This document shows, piece by piece, positions 37,659 through 46,525 of a stretch of 64,000 nucleotides of DNA. The stretch spans positions 452,026 to 516,025 of the forward strand of contig MJGA01000022.1 of NCBI GenBank assembly GCA_001910725.1, given 5' to 3'. A program made the position numbers and the translations under genes. The notes under the pieces were generated by a model that saw nothing but the letters and a program-made list of their open reading frames with translations, was not told the DNA's origin and ran no database searches. This stretch comes from Phanerodontia chrysosporium. Its lineage: Eukaryota > Basidiomycota > Agaricomycetes > Polyporales > Phanerochaetaceae. Each line of letters starts with the position of its first letter. The stretch's first letter is position 1.

Positions 37659-40600
37659 ATGTCATCACCCTCAGACCCCTTCAAGGCCTCGGCCTCCTCG
37701 ATCCCCATGCTCGACGGCACCAACTATAAAAAGTGGGCCGCGGCGATCCGCGCTTTCCTCCGGTACTCCGGCTGCTGGGCCCTCATTGAGGGTTACACGG
37801 CTCCCACGGCTACCACGCCCACACCGGGTGTAAGCCGTCCCGCTGACTCGGATGCCACCGGTCAGGCAGCCTGGGACGAAAAGAATCAGAAAGCGATGGG
37901 TGTAATCGAGATGTATACCAAAGAGAACCTAAAGCACCTCATCGAAGACAAGCGCACTGCCCTCGACATGTGGAACACGCTCAAGTCTGAGTACGAGAAG
38001 CCAGGTGCCGTCGGCGCATTCGTCGCCTTCCAGGCCCTGTTTAACGCTCAGCTTGTCGATACGTCTCCACTCGGGCCGCAGCTTGACGCTCTTCACGAGG
38101 CCGCTAGTCAGGTTACCCTCGCCGGTATCGAGATCAAGGACCAACTCCTCGCTCTCCTCATGGTCAATTGCCTGCCGAAGTCTTATCAGACGCTCGCCTC
38201 TACCATTCTTGCGGTACACAAAGACGTCAAGGATCTCAAGCCTAGCGACGTCAAGCCCAAGATCGTCGAGGAGGAGTCCCGCCGAATTGCCAATCGTACC
38301 CAGATCTCACGCGTCTCATCGGCTCCAAAGAAGCAAACCAAGCCGTGTGAGAAGTGCGGTCGGAACAATCACACGACCGAGCAGCACTGGGACAAGAAGC
38401 CTTCTACGGGCACCGGCGATTCCGGCAACGGCAAGAGCAACAACCAGCAGGGGCAGCAGCAGGGTCAAGGGGGGAAAAGACGTGGGAAAGGCAAAGGAAA
38501 TAACAACGGACAGAATACCGCTCAGATTACAGTCGCACCGCTTGAAATTGTAAATGTACCGGATATGGCTAAGAGTTCCGAGGAATCTATCTCTGTTTCT
38601 CTTTATGCCAACGGTGTGATCGGCGCGTCGACTGACTGGATGGTTGATTCAGGCTGTACTGCACATGTCACCAATCAAAAGTCGGATTTCATATCGTACA
38701 CGGAGTTCCGTACTCCTGGCGCGGCACACACTGCCGGCAAACGCCAAACGATTCCGATTCTTGGTGCAGGCACGGTCATACTTCACCACCGGACCGATGA
38801 CGGTCACAAGCGGTATCTTCTTCTCACGGAAGTTCTGTACGTTCCCGACGCAAATATGCGCTTCTTTGCTCCACGCATTCCCGTTCTGAGGGGCCATCAC
38901 TGGGTGATCAAAGGGTCACGCATGACATTGATGGGAGATCACGGTGGAAAAGAGACAGTCCTCGCTTCTGCGCATCTGCGCGAGCTTGAGGGTCTCTATT
39001 TCATACGCGCGAATATATTGCACTCTCCACCACTACCACGGAAAGACACTCCGTTTGTTGTGGCAGCTATCGAGCCTTTCGATCTCTGGCATGAACGCTT
39101 CGGCCATGCCGGCAAGAAAGCTATTGAGCACTTGCCCGGCAATGTGAAAGGTGTGCCTAAAAAGCTCAAGGCACCAGCCGACTCGTCACCGTGCGAGGGC
39201 TGTGAACTCGGCAAATCTCGCCGAGATCCCTTTCCGCCATCTGACTCGCGCACCGAGCATCCTTTGGACTTGGTGCACATGGACCTTGTCGAGTATCCGT
39301 CACTCTCCATTGATGGGTACAAGTACGCGATGACTACCCTCGACGATCATTCCTCTTTCGGTGTCGCCTGGTACCTTAAACGGAAATCAGACGCCCTCTC
39401 GTGCTTTAAGCGGTACAAAGCTTGGGCCGAGACTCAGACCGAACGGAAGCTCAAATGCATCCGATCGGACCGAGGGGGGGAGTTCTTCGGCCGCGACTTC
39501 GACGAGTTCCTTGCAGAGCATGGCATTGAGCGCCAACAAAGCGTCGCCAGATCACCACAGCAAAACGGACGAGCGGAACGATGGCAGCAGACAATTGCCA
39601 ATAAGGCTGAGGCTATGCGACATCATGCTGGACTCTCATCAGGGTTCTGGAAGCTTGCCTCCGAAGCCGCCGTTCATATCTACAATCGGCAACCGCTCCG
39701 ACGTCTCAAGTGGAAGCCGCCCATCACCGCATGGGATGGCACAGTGCCGGACGTTTCATATTTCCGCGTATTTGGCTGTAAAGCCTACGTACACATACAC
39801 AAGGACGCACACCAGAATAAACTGCAGCCTAAGGCTAAAGTAATGGTGTTTGTCGGCTACGAACCTGGTTCAAAGGGTTACAGGTTCTGGGATAAAAGTA
39901 GCCGTTCCATCGTCGTGTCCCGCGATGTGACCTTCGATGAGAAGTCCTTCCCTAATAAGGAACCACAGGCTAGTCAAGTAGACGAACCTGATGATGCCGC
40001 ACCTCCTTTCCGGAACCCAACGCCGGAACCGGACATTGATCCGGAACAAGACCTCCCTGACGTCTTACCCGATGAGGCACCGCATCCGCGCCCTGACAAT
40101 GCGCTAAGCGATAGCGATAGTGACCTCGAAGATCTGTACCAAGATCCACCACCTAAGCCACAACCTCAACAGCACCCACCAGAACCAGTCCCACGGGCAG
40201 AGCCACAGCCGCCGCCCGTACAACCTCGTTATCCTCGATATCCTTCACCTCCCCGCATGGCACGTAGACGACAGCGCTCTTCTCCTTCACCAGAGAGAGT
40301 ACAGCAGCGTCGCGGACATTCATCCCCACGTCGCGAGTTACGTCGCCCTGATACTCCAGAGAACCGTGAAGAGCACAGACGTGCCCGCGAGTGGCTCAGA
40401 GATCACGGCCCGTTCCAGCCGCAAGCGCCCGCTCCACCGCCTTCGGAACCCGTTCCTGATCATCCATACCAAAGACCACGGCGCCAGAACGCCGGTCAGC
40501 GGAGAGTTCCGGATAATTCATATGGCGATGTTCCACCTACGGAAGCATGGCGGCAGCAGGAACGAGACATCAGACGTGATCAACGCGAAGCTAGACAGCG

Positions 40601-42314
40601 CGCTGAGGAGTACCAACAATGGCGTGAGTCTATTCCCATCCCCAGCGATGACTCTTCATCGTCGCATGGTGGATCGGATGCAGATGTGGAGACAGATCCC
40701 GATCACCCCATGAGCGGCACGCTCTCGGGTTCTTATCGCGAACTGCTCATGCATGCCACGCAAGTTGACCCTCAGACCTACAAGGAAGCGATGTCTAGAC
40801 CTGATGCGAAGCAGTGGGAGATTGCAATGCTTGAGGAATTGAAATCTCACGAGGAAAACAAGACTTGGATCCTGGTTACACGACCGCGTAATCGACGGAT
40901 CGTGAAATGCAAATGGGTGTTTGTCATCAAGGCTGACGGCCGCTACAAAGCGCGCCTCGTGGCCAAAGGATTCACCCAGGTACAGGGAATAGACTTTCAG
41001 GAAACCTTCTCTCCCGTCGCACGATATGAAGCTATACGCTTCTTGCTCGCACATGCCGCACTCGAAAATTGGGAAATCGAGGCAATGGATATAAAAACGG
41101 CCTTCCTGTATGGCGAGCTCGACGAGGAGATCTACATGGAACAACCAGAAGGTTTCGTGGAGAAGGGAAAGGAGCACATGGTGTGCAAGTTGCAGAAGGC
41201 AATCTACGGCCTGAAGCAAGCCTCTCGCACCTGGAATCAGAAGTTACACCAGACTCTGATAGGCATCGGTTTCGAACGTACCCGGTCAGATGCCGGGGTA
41301 TACGTCTACGAGCAGAAGAAGGGCCACATGATCCTTATCGTCTACGTCGACGATCTGCTCCCAATGGGTCCGAGTAAATCTGAGATTGATCGCGTCAAGA
41401 AGGTCCTTGCAGACAAATTCCAAATGCGGGACCTCGGCCCGGCGGACACCTTCCTGGGCATGCGCATCACTCGTGATCGCTCGAAGCGGCAACTGGAACT
41501 GGATCAGCAGAACTACATCGAGCAGGTCCTCACACGCTTCCAGATGCACAATGCAAAGCCGCAAAAAACCCCACTGCCTGAAGGGTTACACCTCGAGAGG
41601 GCAGAAGATGGCTACAAGGCCAACGCGACGCTACTACATCAGTACCAGACCATGATCGGTAGCTTAATCTATTGCATGATCGGGTCACGGCCCGACATAG
41701 CATACGCCGTCACTCGTCTCTCCCAGTACATGTCCAATCCCACACCCACGCACGTTGAGCATGCGAAACATGTCTTGCGATACCTCCGTGCGACAAGTGA
41801 CTACCGCATCCGCTTCCAGGGTTCCGGTCAATCGGGCCTGATTGGTTATTCGGATGCAGACTGGGGTGAGAATCGAGATAACCGACGATCGACTACTGGC
41901 TACACGTTCCTCATGGCTGATGCCGCTGTCACATGGGTTTCCCGGATGCAGCGGACCGTAGCACGCTCTTCGACTGAAGCCGAATACATGGCGCTTTCCG
42001 ACGCATGTTCGGAGGTTGCCTGGCTGACGTCACTCCAACGCGAGATCGGATTCCCACAGAAGGGTCCGGTGCCTATGGTTTCAGACAACCAAGGCGGAAT
42101 TTTCCTCGCTATCAATCCCGCGCATGATCGTCGCCTCAAGCATGTGGACATTCGATATCACTTCATCCGCGAGTTCGTAGAGGACAAACGCGTCGAGATA
42201 GTGTACATCTCCACCGACGACATGATCGCCGACATTCTCACCAAGCCGCTAGGTGCGAAGAAGCACGAGAAGTTCCGAAAGGCTCTCGGCCTCGTATCTT
42301 CCAAGGACTTGTAA
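37659..42314 (+). CDS. Copia Gag-Pol polyprotein (intact)
   Basis: A single 1551-codon ORF. Order: Gag (UBN2-like, LDGTNYKKWAAAIRAFL near residue 19), a zinc knuckle with CX2CX4HX4H spacing at about residue 230, aspartic protease (MVDSGCTAH, D330), integrase zinc finger (LWHERFGHAGKKAIEHL ... CEGCELGK), integrase core with D542, D604 and E640 (35 residues between the last two), a Pro/Arg-rich linker (about residues 770-1000), reverse transcriptase (KCKWVFVIKADGRYKARLVA, MDIKTAFLYGEL, YVDD at about 1229) and RNase H (GYSDADW, SSTEAEYMAL). All catalytic residues are present, so it appears functional. There is no frameshift between gag and pol, so Gag excess must arise another way, as in other single-ORF Copia elements. 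Confidence 0.96.
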   Translation: MSSPSDPFKASASSIPMLDGTNYKKWAAAIRAFLRYSGCWALIEGYTAPTATTPTPGVSRPADSDATGQAAWDEKNQKAMGVIEMYTKENLKHLIEDKRTALDMWNTLKSEYEKPGAVGAFVAFQALFNAQLVDTSPLGPQLDALHEAASQVTLAGIEIKDQLLALLMVNCLPKSYQTLASTILAVHKDVKDLKPSDVKPKIVEEESRRIANRTQISRVSSAPKKQTKPCEKCGRNNHTTEQHWDKKPSTGTGDSGNGKSNNQQGQQQGQGGKRRGKGKGNNNGQNTAQITVAPLEIVNVPDMAKSSEESISVSLYANGVIGASTDWMVDSGCTAHVTNQKSDFISYTEFRTPGAAHTAGKRQTIPILGAGTVILHHRTDDGHKRYLLLTEVLYVPDANMRFFAPRIPVLRGHHWVIKGSRMTLMGDHGGKETVLASAHLRELEGLYFIRANILHSPPLPRKDTPFVVAAIEPFDLWHERFGHAGKKAIEHLPGNVKGVPKKLKAPADSSPCEGCELGKSRRDPFPPSDSRTEHPLDLVHMDLVEYPSLSIDGYKYAMTTLDDHSSFGVAWYLKRKSDALSCFKRYKAWAETQTERKLKCIRSDRGGEFFGRDFDEFLAEHGIERQQSVARSPQQNGRAERWQQTIANKAEAMRHHAGLSSGFWKLASEAAVHIYNRQPLRRLKWKPPITAWDGTVPDVSYFRVFGCKAYVHIHKDAHQNKLQPKAKVMVFVGYEPGSKGYRFWDKSSRSIVVSRDVTFDEKSFPNKEPQASQVDEPDDAAPPFRNPTPEPDIDPEQDLPDVLPDEAPHPRPDNALSDSDSDLEDLYQDPPPKPQPQQHPPEPVPRAEPQPPPVQPRYPRYPSPPRMARRRQRSSPSPERVQQRRGHSSPRRELRRPDTPENREEHRRAREWLRDHGPFQPQAPAPPPSEPVPDHPYQRPRRQNAGQRRVPDNSYGDVPPTEAWRQQERDIRRDQREARQRAEEYQQWRESIPIPSDDSSSSHGGSDADVETDPDHPMSGTLSGSYRELLMHATQVDPQTYKEAMSRPDAKQWEIAMLEELKSHEENKTWILVTRPRNRRIVKCKWVFVIKADGRYKARLVAKGFTQVQGIDFQETFSPVARYEAIRFLLAHAALENWEIEAMDIKTAFLYGELDEEIYMEQPEGFVEKGKEHMVCKLQKAIYGLKQASRTWNQKLHQTLIGIGFERTRSDAGVYVYEQKKGHMILIVYVDDLLPMGPSKSEIDRVKKVLADKFQMRDLGPADTFLGMRITRDRSKRQLELDQQNYIEQVLTRFQMHNAKPQKTPLPEGLHLERAEDGYKANATLLHQYQTMIGSLIYCMIGSRPDIAYAVTRLSQYMSNPTPTHVEHAKHVLRYLRATSDYRIRFQGSGQSGLIGYSDADWGENRDNRRSTTGYTFLMADAAVTWVSRMQRTVARSSTEAEYMALSDACSEVAWLTSLQREIGFPQKGPVPMVSDNQGGIFLAINPAHDRRLKHVDIRYHFIREFVEDKRVEIVYISTDDMIADILTKPLGAKKHEKFRKALGLVSSKDL

Positions 42315-42325
42315 ACGAGTGGGAG

Positions 42326-42615
42326 TGTCAGATCTTGGGCGTTTACCGTCCTGATATGGTAGGGCGCATCAGCGCCACCAAGCCCCAGCGTTCCGCATAT
42401 GGACACCTCTCTCGTAGCACTGTAGTACATGCGTCAGCACCTCGAATATATGGTCATTATGCTCACTAATATGCAGTAGAATTATTCATCATCTTGTAAA
42501 GTCGATGACTGTGTATTCTGGTCCAGTAAACCCGCTTACATACAGTAGTCCTAGACATGTATATATACCGGCTCTGTAGCACCAGAATAAATCAGTTCAG
42601 AGTACATTCTTCACA
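42326..42615 (+). repeat. Copia right LTR
   Basis: 290 bp, same ends and sequence as the left LTR. It begins 11 nt after the Gag-Pol stop codon and is followed directly by GATAC. Confidence 0.95.
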
Positions 42616-42998
42616 GATACCAGCCCCTCAGTCGTCCTAGTCGCTTCCCAGTAGAGGAAGGCAAGTACGGGCAATAGCTGCGGCAAGAACCACAGGCAGA
42701 ACATGCGCGTCGCCTCGTCCTGCCCATCAACAGCTGCGCTGAAGAAGCCTGCGAGACCTGTAAAGATCTCGTCCAGCGCTCGAACTCCGGTGTAGGTCCT
42801 GCGTATCGATAGGCCGTCGGGGTACGTCCCAGTCTTGCGGACATGTTCGAAGGCGGGGAACAGAATCTGGGTCGAGGGAGGAATGAGGTATATCAGGACG
42901 AATGTCGCAACGGATAGCATGCAAAAGGTGAGGATCGCTCGCCCGTGACGAGCGCGCTGAGGGGGGACGCCGTTGTGTTTGCTTTTGGACTCTGACAT
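42616..42998 (-). pseudogene. Multi-pass membrane protein, tandem copy 3, 5' part
   Basis: Exon 1 of the third paralogue, starting at an ATG at 42998. It encodes MSESKSKHNG, a hydrophobic helix (RAILTFCMLSVATFVLIYLI), YTGVRALDEIFTGLAGFFSA, DGQDEATRMFCLWFLPQLLP and YWEATRTTEGLVS up to the right edge of the Copia element. The insertion lies a few nucleotides before the exon 1 donor site (GTGGGC at 36445, minus strand). In the present state translation would run from the gene into the antisense LTR and stop. The promoter is intact, so a truncated transcript could be made. Confidence 0.88.
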
Positions 42999-44364
42999 GA
43001 TGGCAAGACACTGACTTCCTCACCCGTCGGGCGCAGATTATATGTATCTTCACAAATGGCGAGGAAGCGAGTGGTCTTCGACGTCGTCACCGATGAAGAC
43101 ATCTGTCGGATGCAATTTTGCGCGACTCAGAGGCATGGATCCTGCAATGTTCTGACAACAATTCAATCGTTAAGACTTCATGGCCACTCACTGAGGGGAG
43201 GAGACGTCCCAGCTGACAGATCGCGGGAGGCCGAAGCAGCGTCTCCACCTCAGAAGAGTACAATGCCTGGTTTACGCAGGTCAATAGCTGCATCTGGAGG
43301 GTTGCAAAAGCGATAACACATTGGTCAGAAAAAAACCATCGTACCACCTCGCTATGTTTCCGGGTTGCTCCACTGGTCTTTCTCGAGAAGCGATGGAGCA
43401 AGGTCAAACGCGTAAAAAGATATGTCGAAATCCCGAAGAAGCTGTGTGTTCGCGTTGTCAGACGCGCATTGAGATTCAGAAGGTCGCATACCTGGTAAGT
43501 AGAACTTCCGTATCCACAAGCTCATGCTAGGTATGCTTCGATCAGCCTTAAGCTCAGACTCCGGAATGATGAGCAGCCTTGAGGCACGAACACTCACACG
43601 TGTGTTAAGGCCAAATATTATCGAAGGGCAAGTGGCGATTGCGGTGAGAGACAGTGGGGAAGGTTCATGACCTTGACCTCGAACCTCGATCGACAAGGGT
43701 TGTCGGCTCGCCCGAGCCGCGGTAACTATCCGATGTTATCTGCGTACTCCATACGGCTTTGATGTGATGCACCTCCCAGCTCCCGATTACTGGGCAGATA
43801 TCGTGCTAGACTTGGCGGGGAGTACTCTCCTGGCACATGCATTAGATCTCGTCCGATTAAAGCAGCATGGACGTCACCACACGAAACATATAATTGTTTT
43901 ACGGCCTCAAAATGTCGTCAGCAGAGCGAGATTTAATGTCAATACAGGCAGACTCACCGCTCTTGTTGAGGGCCACTCGGACCCTTCGCGAGCAGGCTAC
44001 AATACTCTTGCCTTCGATCCAATAAGGAAGGGTTTTCGGGAGCGTGGACGACGCACAGAAGGCTGGACTGAGACGAAAAATGATATCCTTTCCGAGACAG
44101 CACTCCAGAGAAATACTCATCAGTCACTATCCTTGGCGTGAGTATCAGAAGTGCGCGGGAAGCGGCGCTTCTGGTACGGGGCGACCGAGAGGCTCGGTCG
44201 GGTGCGCAGGGCCTGTAAACGGACGCTCAGTCCGGTAGACTCAGAGGGGAAATGCTCTCTGTTATGTACCTGTAAACGGACGCTCAGTCCGGTAGCTAAT
44301 ACACATATTAGTACGCTACTGGGGTCGCAGGCACACAAGGGGGAACGCACACTCAGAGGGGAAA
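42999..44364. other. Intergenic stretch between membrane-protein copy 3 and the Gypsy array
   Basis: About 1.37 kb. Open frames of 60-125 codons occur on both strands without domain signals. The last ~150 bp carry two duplicated motifs (listed separately). No gene is supported. Confidence 0.45.
44212..44295. repeat. 27-bp direct repeat beside the Gypsy array
   Basis: A 27-nt sequence starting CCTGTAAACGGACGC occurs at 44212-44238 and 44269-44295 without a difference. It resembles ACCTGTAAAAGGACGCTGG inside the Gypsy leader (45701-45719). A second duplicated string, ACTCAGAGGGGAAATG, is at 44239-44254 and 44351-44366, the latter running into the first LTR. Confidence 0.85.
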
Positions 44365-44890
44365 TGTCACAGTTTTCTAATTCCCTACGGTTTTATTCTC
44401 GTAAGCGCCCAGTAGGCGCTAGGGGTTAGGGTTATGGACTAGGGTTAGGACAGGTACGCGTCAGAACGCGGTCACGTGTTGGTCACGGGCTGGGAAAGGA
44501 CTCCGAGTCATGTGAGGATCTTATCTTTATCTTATCTATGATGTAGACGCTCCGGTACAAGGGTATAGTAGGTAGCCGGACCCAGGGTCCGGGTAGTGTA
44601 TTCTAGAATAGCGTAGAAGGTTCCGGACACATCCGGTACTCGGCTTTAGACTTCGCCGAGCCCGGAGTATCTTGGCAAGTATCGCACCATCATCACGCCA
44701 TCGCGCATGTGATGGGCAGTATTAGGGGTCTCGGGTAGTACCAGGGGTCCTCCCCTTCATGTATATATACCGGGCTCTGCTGGGCTTAAGTCCCCAGCAT
44801 CATCTACCTCGTCTACCACCTACTTCACTCTCGCAGTCAAGTTCAACCCCACCAAAGCTACTAAGGTAAGTAGCGGGGTTTACTTTGACA
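44365..44890 (+). repeat. Gypsy LTR1
   Basis: 526 bp with perfect 5-bp inverted ends TGTCA...TGACA. U3 carries telomere-like TTAGGG units (44420-44449). A TATA box (GTATATATAC, 44761-44770) precedes the probable transcript start near 44796. U5 contains a splice-donor-like GTAAGT at 44866. The LTR boundary is inferred from the inverted ends and the adjacent self-primer site, since in a tandem array no unit has two free flanks. Confidence 0.85.
44761..44806 (+). promoter_or_regulatory. Gypsy core promoter and predicted self-primer
   Basis: TATA box at 44761-44770. About 30 nt downstream lies AGCATCATCTA (44796-44806), which would be at or very near the RNA 5' end and is the exact reverse complement of the site at 44893-44903. 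The same layout recurs at 52803-52848 and 60845-60890. Confidence 0.7.
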
Positions 44891-44892
44891 TT

Positions 44893-44903
44893 TAGATGAT
44901 GCT
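44893..44903 (+). promoter_or_regulatory. Gypsy self-priming primer-binding site
   Basis: TAGATGATGCT begins two bases after the LTR end. It is complementary over 11 of 11 nt to AGCATCATCTA near the predicted mRNA start. No tRNA 3'-end complement (TGG...) is present. This is the arrangement of Tf1/sushi-type elements, where a cleaved mRNA 5' end primes minus-strand synthesis. Equivalent sites are 52935-52945 and 60977-60987. Confidence 0.75.
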
Positions 44904-45739
44904 ATACCCCTTCGCGTCGACGTCGGCCTTAAGGGCTTGATCGTCGTGCGCAGCGTGCTCGACGTCGTTGCCGGCGACGTCGGCACCTTTTACTACTTAT
45001 AATCTTGCGTTAGCAGGTTCGTCTCTTCGATGCGCGGCTACCATCTGTAATAGGGGTAGTTCTTCATTCGTGGAGCTGGCGACTGAGGTCCACCTGTAAA
45101 AGGGGGCTGTACGTCGTCGGCCATGGGGTCGCATGGGCATTACTCGTCGAATTATCGCGAGTGATGTTTGTGTAGGCGGGTTCGAAGCGCACATCGACCT
45201 GTAATAGGCGATGCTGTGCTCGGCCTGTCCGGAGACCTAAACGACTTGGGATCTGGGGGATACGTTGGGCCACCTGACAAGGGGCTTGACATGTTGAGAC
45301 CCACCGTTGGACACATGGCGCCAGGAGTGCGACCACGTGGGCGGGCTGTGCAATACAGCATGGGAATCTTCTTGCCGATCCACAGGCGTAAGTGGCCACG
45401 CGACGTGTGGGGTGTTGAGTCCACCGCAAGGTGACCGCATCTCCGGTACTGGATGACAAGCGGTAAGACGCTAGCATCTAGGAAGTCCGTGGAGATCGTA
45501 GCCGTAAGGCACGACAAACCATTTGCAGCGGGTGTGGAAACCCGACTGAGATCTGAAACTCCCCCATCGCGCATGTGCAGAGAGAAAATGGCATGCCGTA
45601 AACGACTCTACCCACGAATGCGCGCGCATCAAGATTCGAACCGCAGCAAGAGAGGGCTGGTAATCCTCATTTTCTGAGCACTTTTCCTTCCATAAGCCGT
45701 ACCTGTAAAAGGACGCTGGTTGATTATGTTATCACTAAG
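44904..45739 (+). other. Gypsy copy 1 leader
   Basis: 836 bp before ORF1. Small plus-strand frames of 88 (45168-45434) and 74 (45453-45677) codons and a 140-codon antisense frame recur in copy 2, but the copies are near-identical, so conservation says nothing. Several CTGTAA motifs lie here. It ends in CACTAAG directly before the ORF1 ATG, a possible 3' splice site. Confidence 0.6.
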
Positions 45740-46525
45740 ATGAAGTTCTACAACAAGACCATCATTGCCCGCAACGCCGCCGCCCCCTACCCCTCCCTTG
45801 CCGAGCGTATCTCGCTTCGCAAGGAGACCCAGGAAAAGGTCTACGAGGAGGTCAAGGAGAAGCTGGCCGAGATCGAGCGCCCCAAACAGCGCGAGAAGTA
45901 TCTCCTCCAGCGCGAGCGTAACCGTCGCACCGTCACCCGCCCCGTCCCGAAGGCCGAGCAGAATCGCATCAACGAGGAGTTCGAGGAACGCCTCTGGGCG
46001 CTCGAACAGGCCTCCAGGCTCATCATGGAGATGAAGGCGCACAAGCGTCTCGAGGACCGGATTTCGAATCCGGCTCCCTCACTCCTGAGTCGCCTGGGCC
46101 CCCCTCAGCACCTGTCTCAAGAAGAGGTCGAGGAGACATACGGGAACGACGGCGACATGCAAGGCAAGGTCCCAAAAGAAGCAGGTCGTATACAGAAGTC
46201 GCACATCATTGATCGAACCAAAGAGATGATGAACTTGTTCAACGCGGTAAACCTTCGCTTGGTACCGCTCAGCGACCACCTCGTCGACATCGACAAGGTC
46301 GACAAGGAGTTAGGCGACGAGGTCTCGAAGTTGCTCGTCGACTTCGAAGACTTATACGACCACTTCGACGAGAACAAGGGGAGAAAGAAGTTGAAGGGAA
46401 AGCACTACAGGTGGATTACGAGGGATCTAAAGAAAATAAAATATGTATCCTTCGAAAATTTTAGTACTCGATATGTAGAGATCGCAAGGGAGCTCGTCGC
46501 TCTCAATATCTCATTCGAATACTAA
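45740..46525 (+). CDS. Gypsy copy 1 ORF1, unknown protein upstream of gag
   Basis: 261 codons from ATG. Highly charged, Lys/Glu/Arg-rich, largely helical by eye, with coiled-coil-like stretches around residues 30-60 (KVYEEVKEKLAEIERPKQRE) and 75-105. A more hydrophobic C-terminal part holds LFNAVNLRLVPLSDHLVDID, LLVDFEDLYDHFDENKGRKK and IARELVALNISFEY. There is no zinc knuckle, protease, RNA-binding or envelope-like membrane segment, and no signal peptide. It precedes gag by 133 nt. Copy 2 encodes the same length with a single residue difference seen (His101 to Arg). LTR retrotransposons normally begin with gag, so this is an accessory gene. I do not recognise its family and assign no function; a structural or RNA-binding cofactor is only a guess. 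Confidence 0.8.
   Translation: MKFYNKTIIARNAAAPYPSLAERISLRKETQEKVYEEVKEKLAEIERPKQREKYLLQRERNRRTVTRPVPKAEQNRINEEFEERLWALEQASRLIMEMKAHKRLEDRISNPAPSLLSRLGPPQHLSQEEVEETYGNDGDMQGKVPKEAGRIQKSHIIDRTKEMMNLFNAVNLRLVPLSDHLVDIDKVDKELGDEVSKLLVDFEDLYDHFDENKGRKKLKGKHYRWITRDLKKIKYVSFENFSTRYVEIARELVALNISFEY

Larger units (their letters stand above)
36454..42615 (+). mobile_element. Complete Ty1/Copia LTR retrotransposon
   Basis: The element is 6162 bp long, with two 290-bp LTRs that begin TGTCAG and end TTCACA and look identical by reading, flanked by GATAC duplications. It contains a tRNA-like primer site, a ~0.9-kb leader, one intact Gag-Pol ORF and a purine-rich stretch (GTGGGAG) just before the right LTR. 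The integrase-before-reverse-transcriptase order defines the Copia/Pseudoviridae class. The lack of LTR divergence and the intact ORF indicate a very recent, possibly still active insertion. It sits in exon 1 of a minus-strand membrane-protein gene, in opposite orientation. Confidence 0.96.

Noticed and set aside
37310..37729. 139-codon frame in the Copia leader overlapping the start of gag
   Set aside because: It is Ser/Thr/Ile-rich low-complexity translation of a pyrimidine-rich leader in another frame; the UBN2-like Gag start at 37659 is the real one.
43764..44141. 125-codon plus-strand frame between membrane copy 3 and the Gypsy array
   Set aside because: No motif and no splice partner were found. 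It might be decayed sequence, but nothing identifies it.
32562..44364. A secondary-metabolite cluster made of the membrane paralogues and nearby genes
   Set aside because: No backbone synthase, P450 or transporter is present; the questin-oxidase-like gene is 20 kb away among housekeeping genes.
45152..45574. 140-codon antisense ORF in the Gypsy leader, also open in copy 2
   Set aside because: The copies are nearly identical, so openness is not evidence; the composition is Pro/Arg/Ser-rich without a domain, and it is broken in copy 3.
45633..45642. GGTTCGAATC on the minus strand, a perfect tRNA B-box, in the Gypsy leader
   Set aside because: The flanking bases do not form a T-stem or acceptor stem, and no proper A-box or cloverleaf can be drawn; it is likely chance. 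A GGTTCGAAGC on the plus strand at 45179 was rejected for the same reason.
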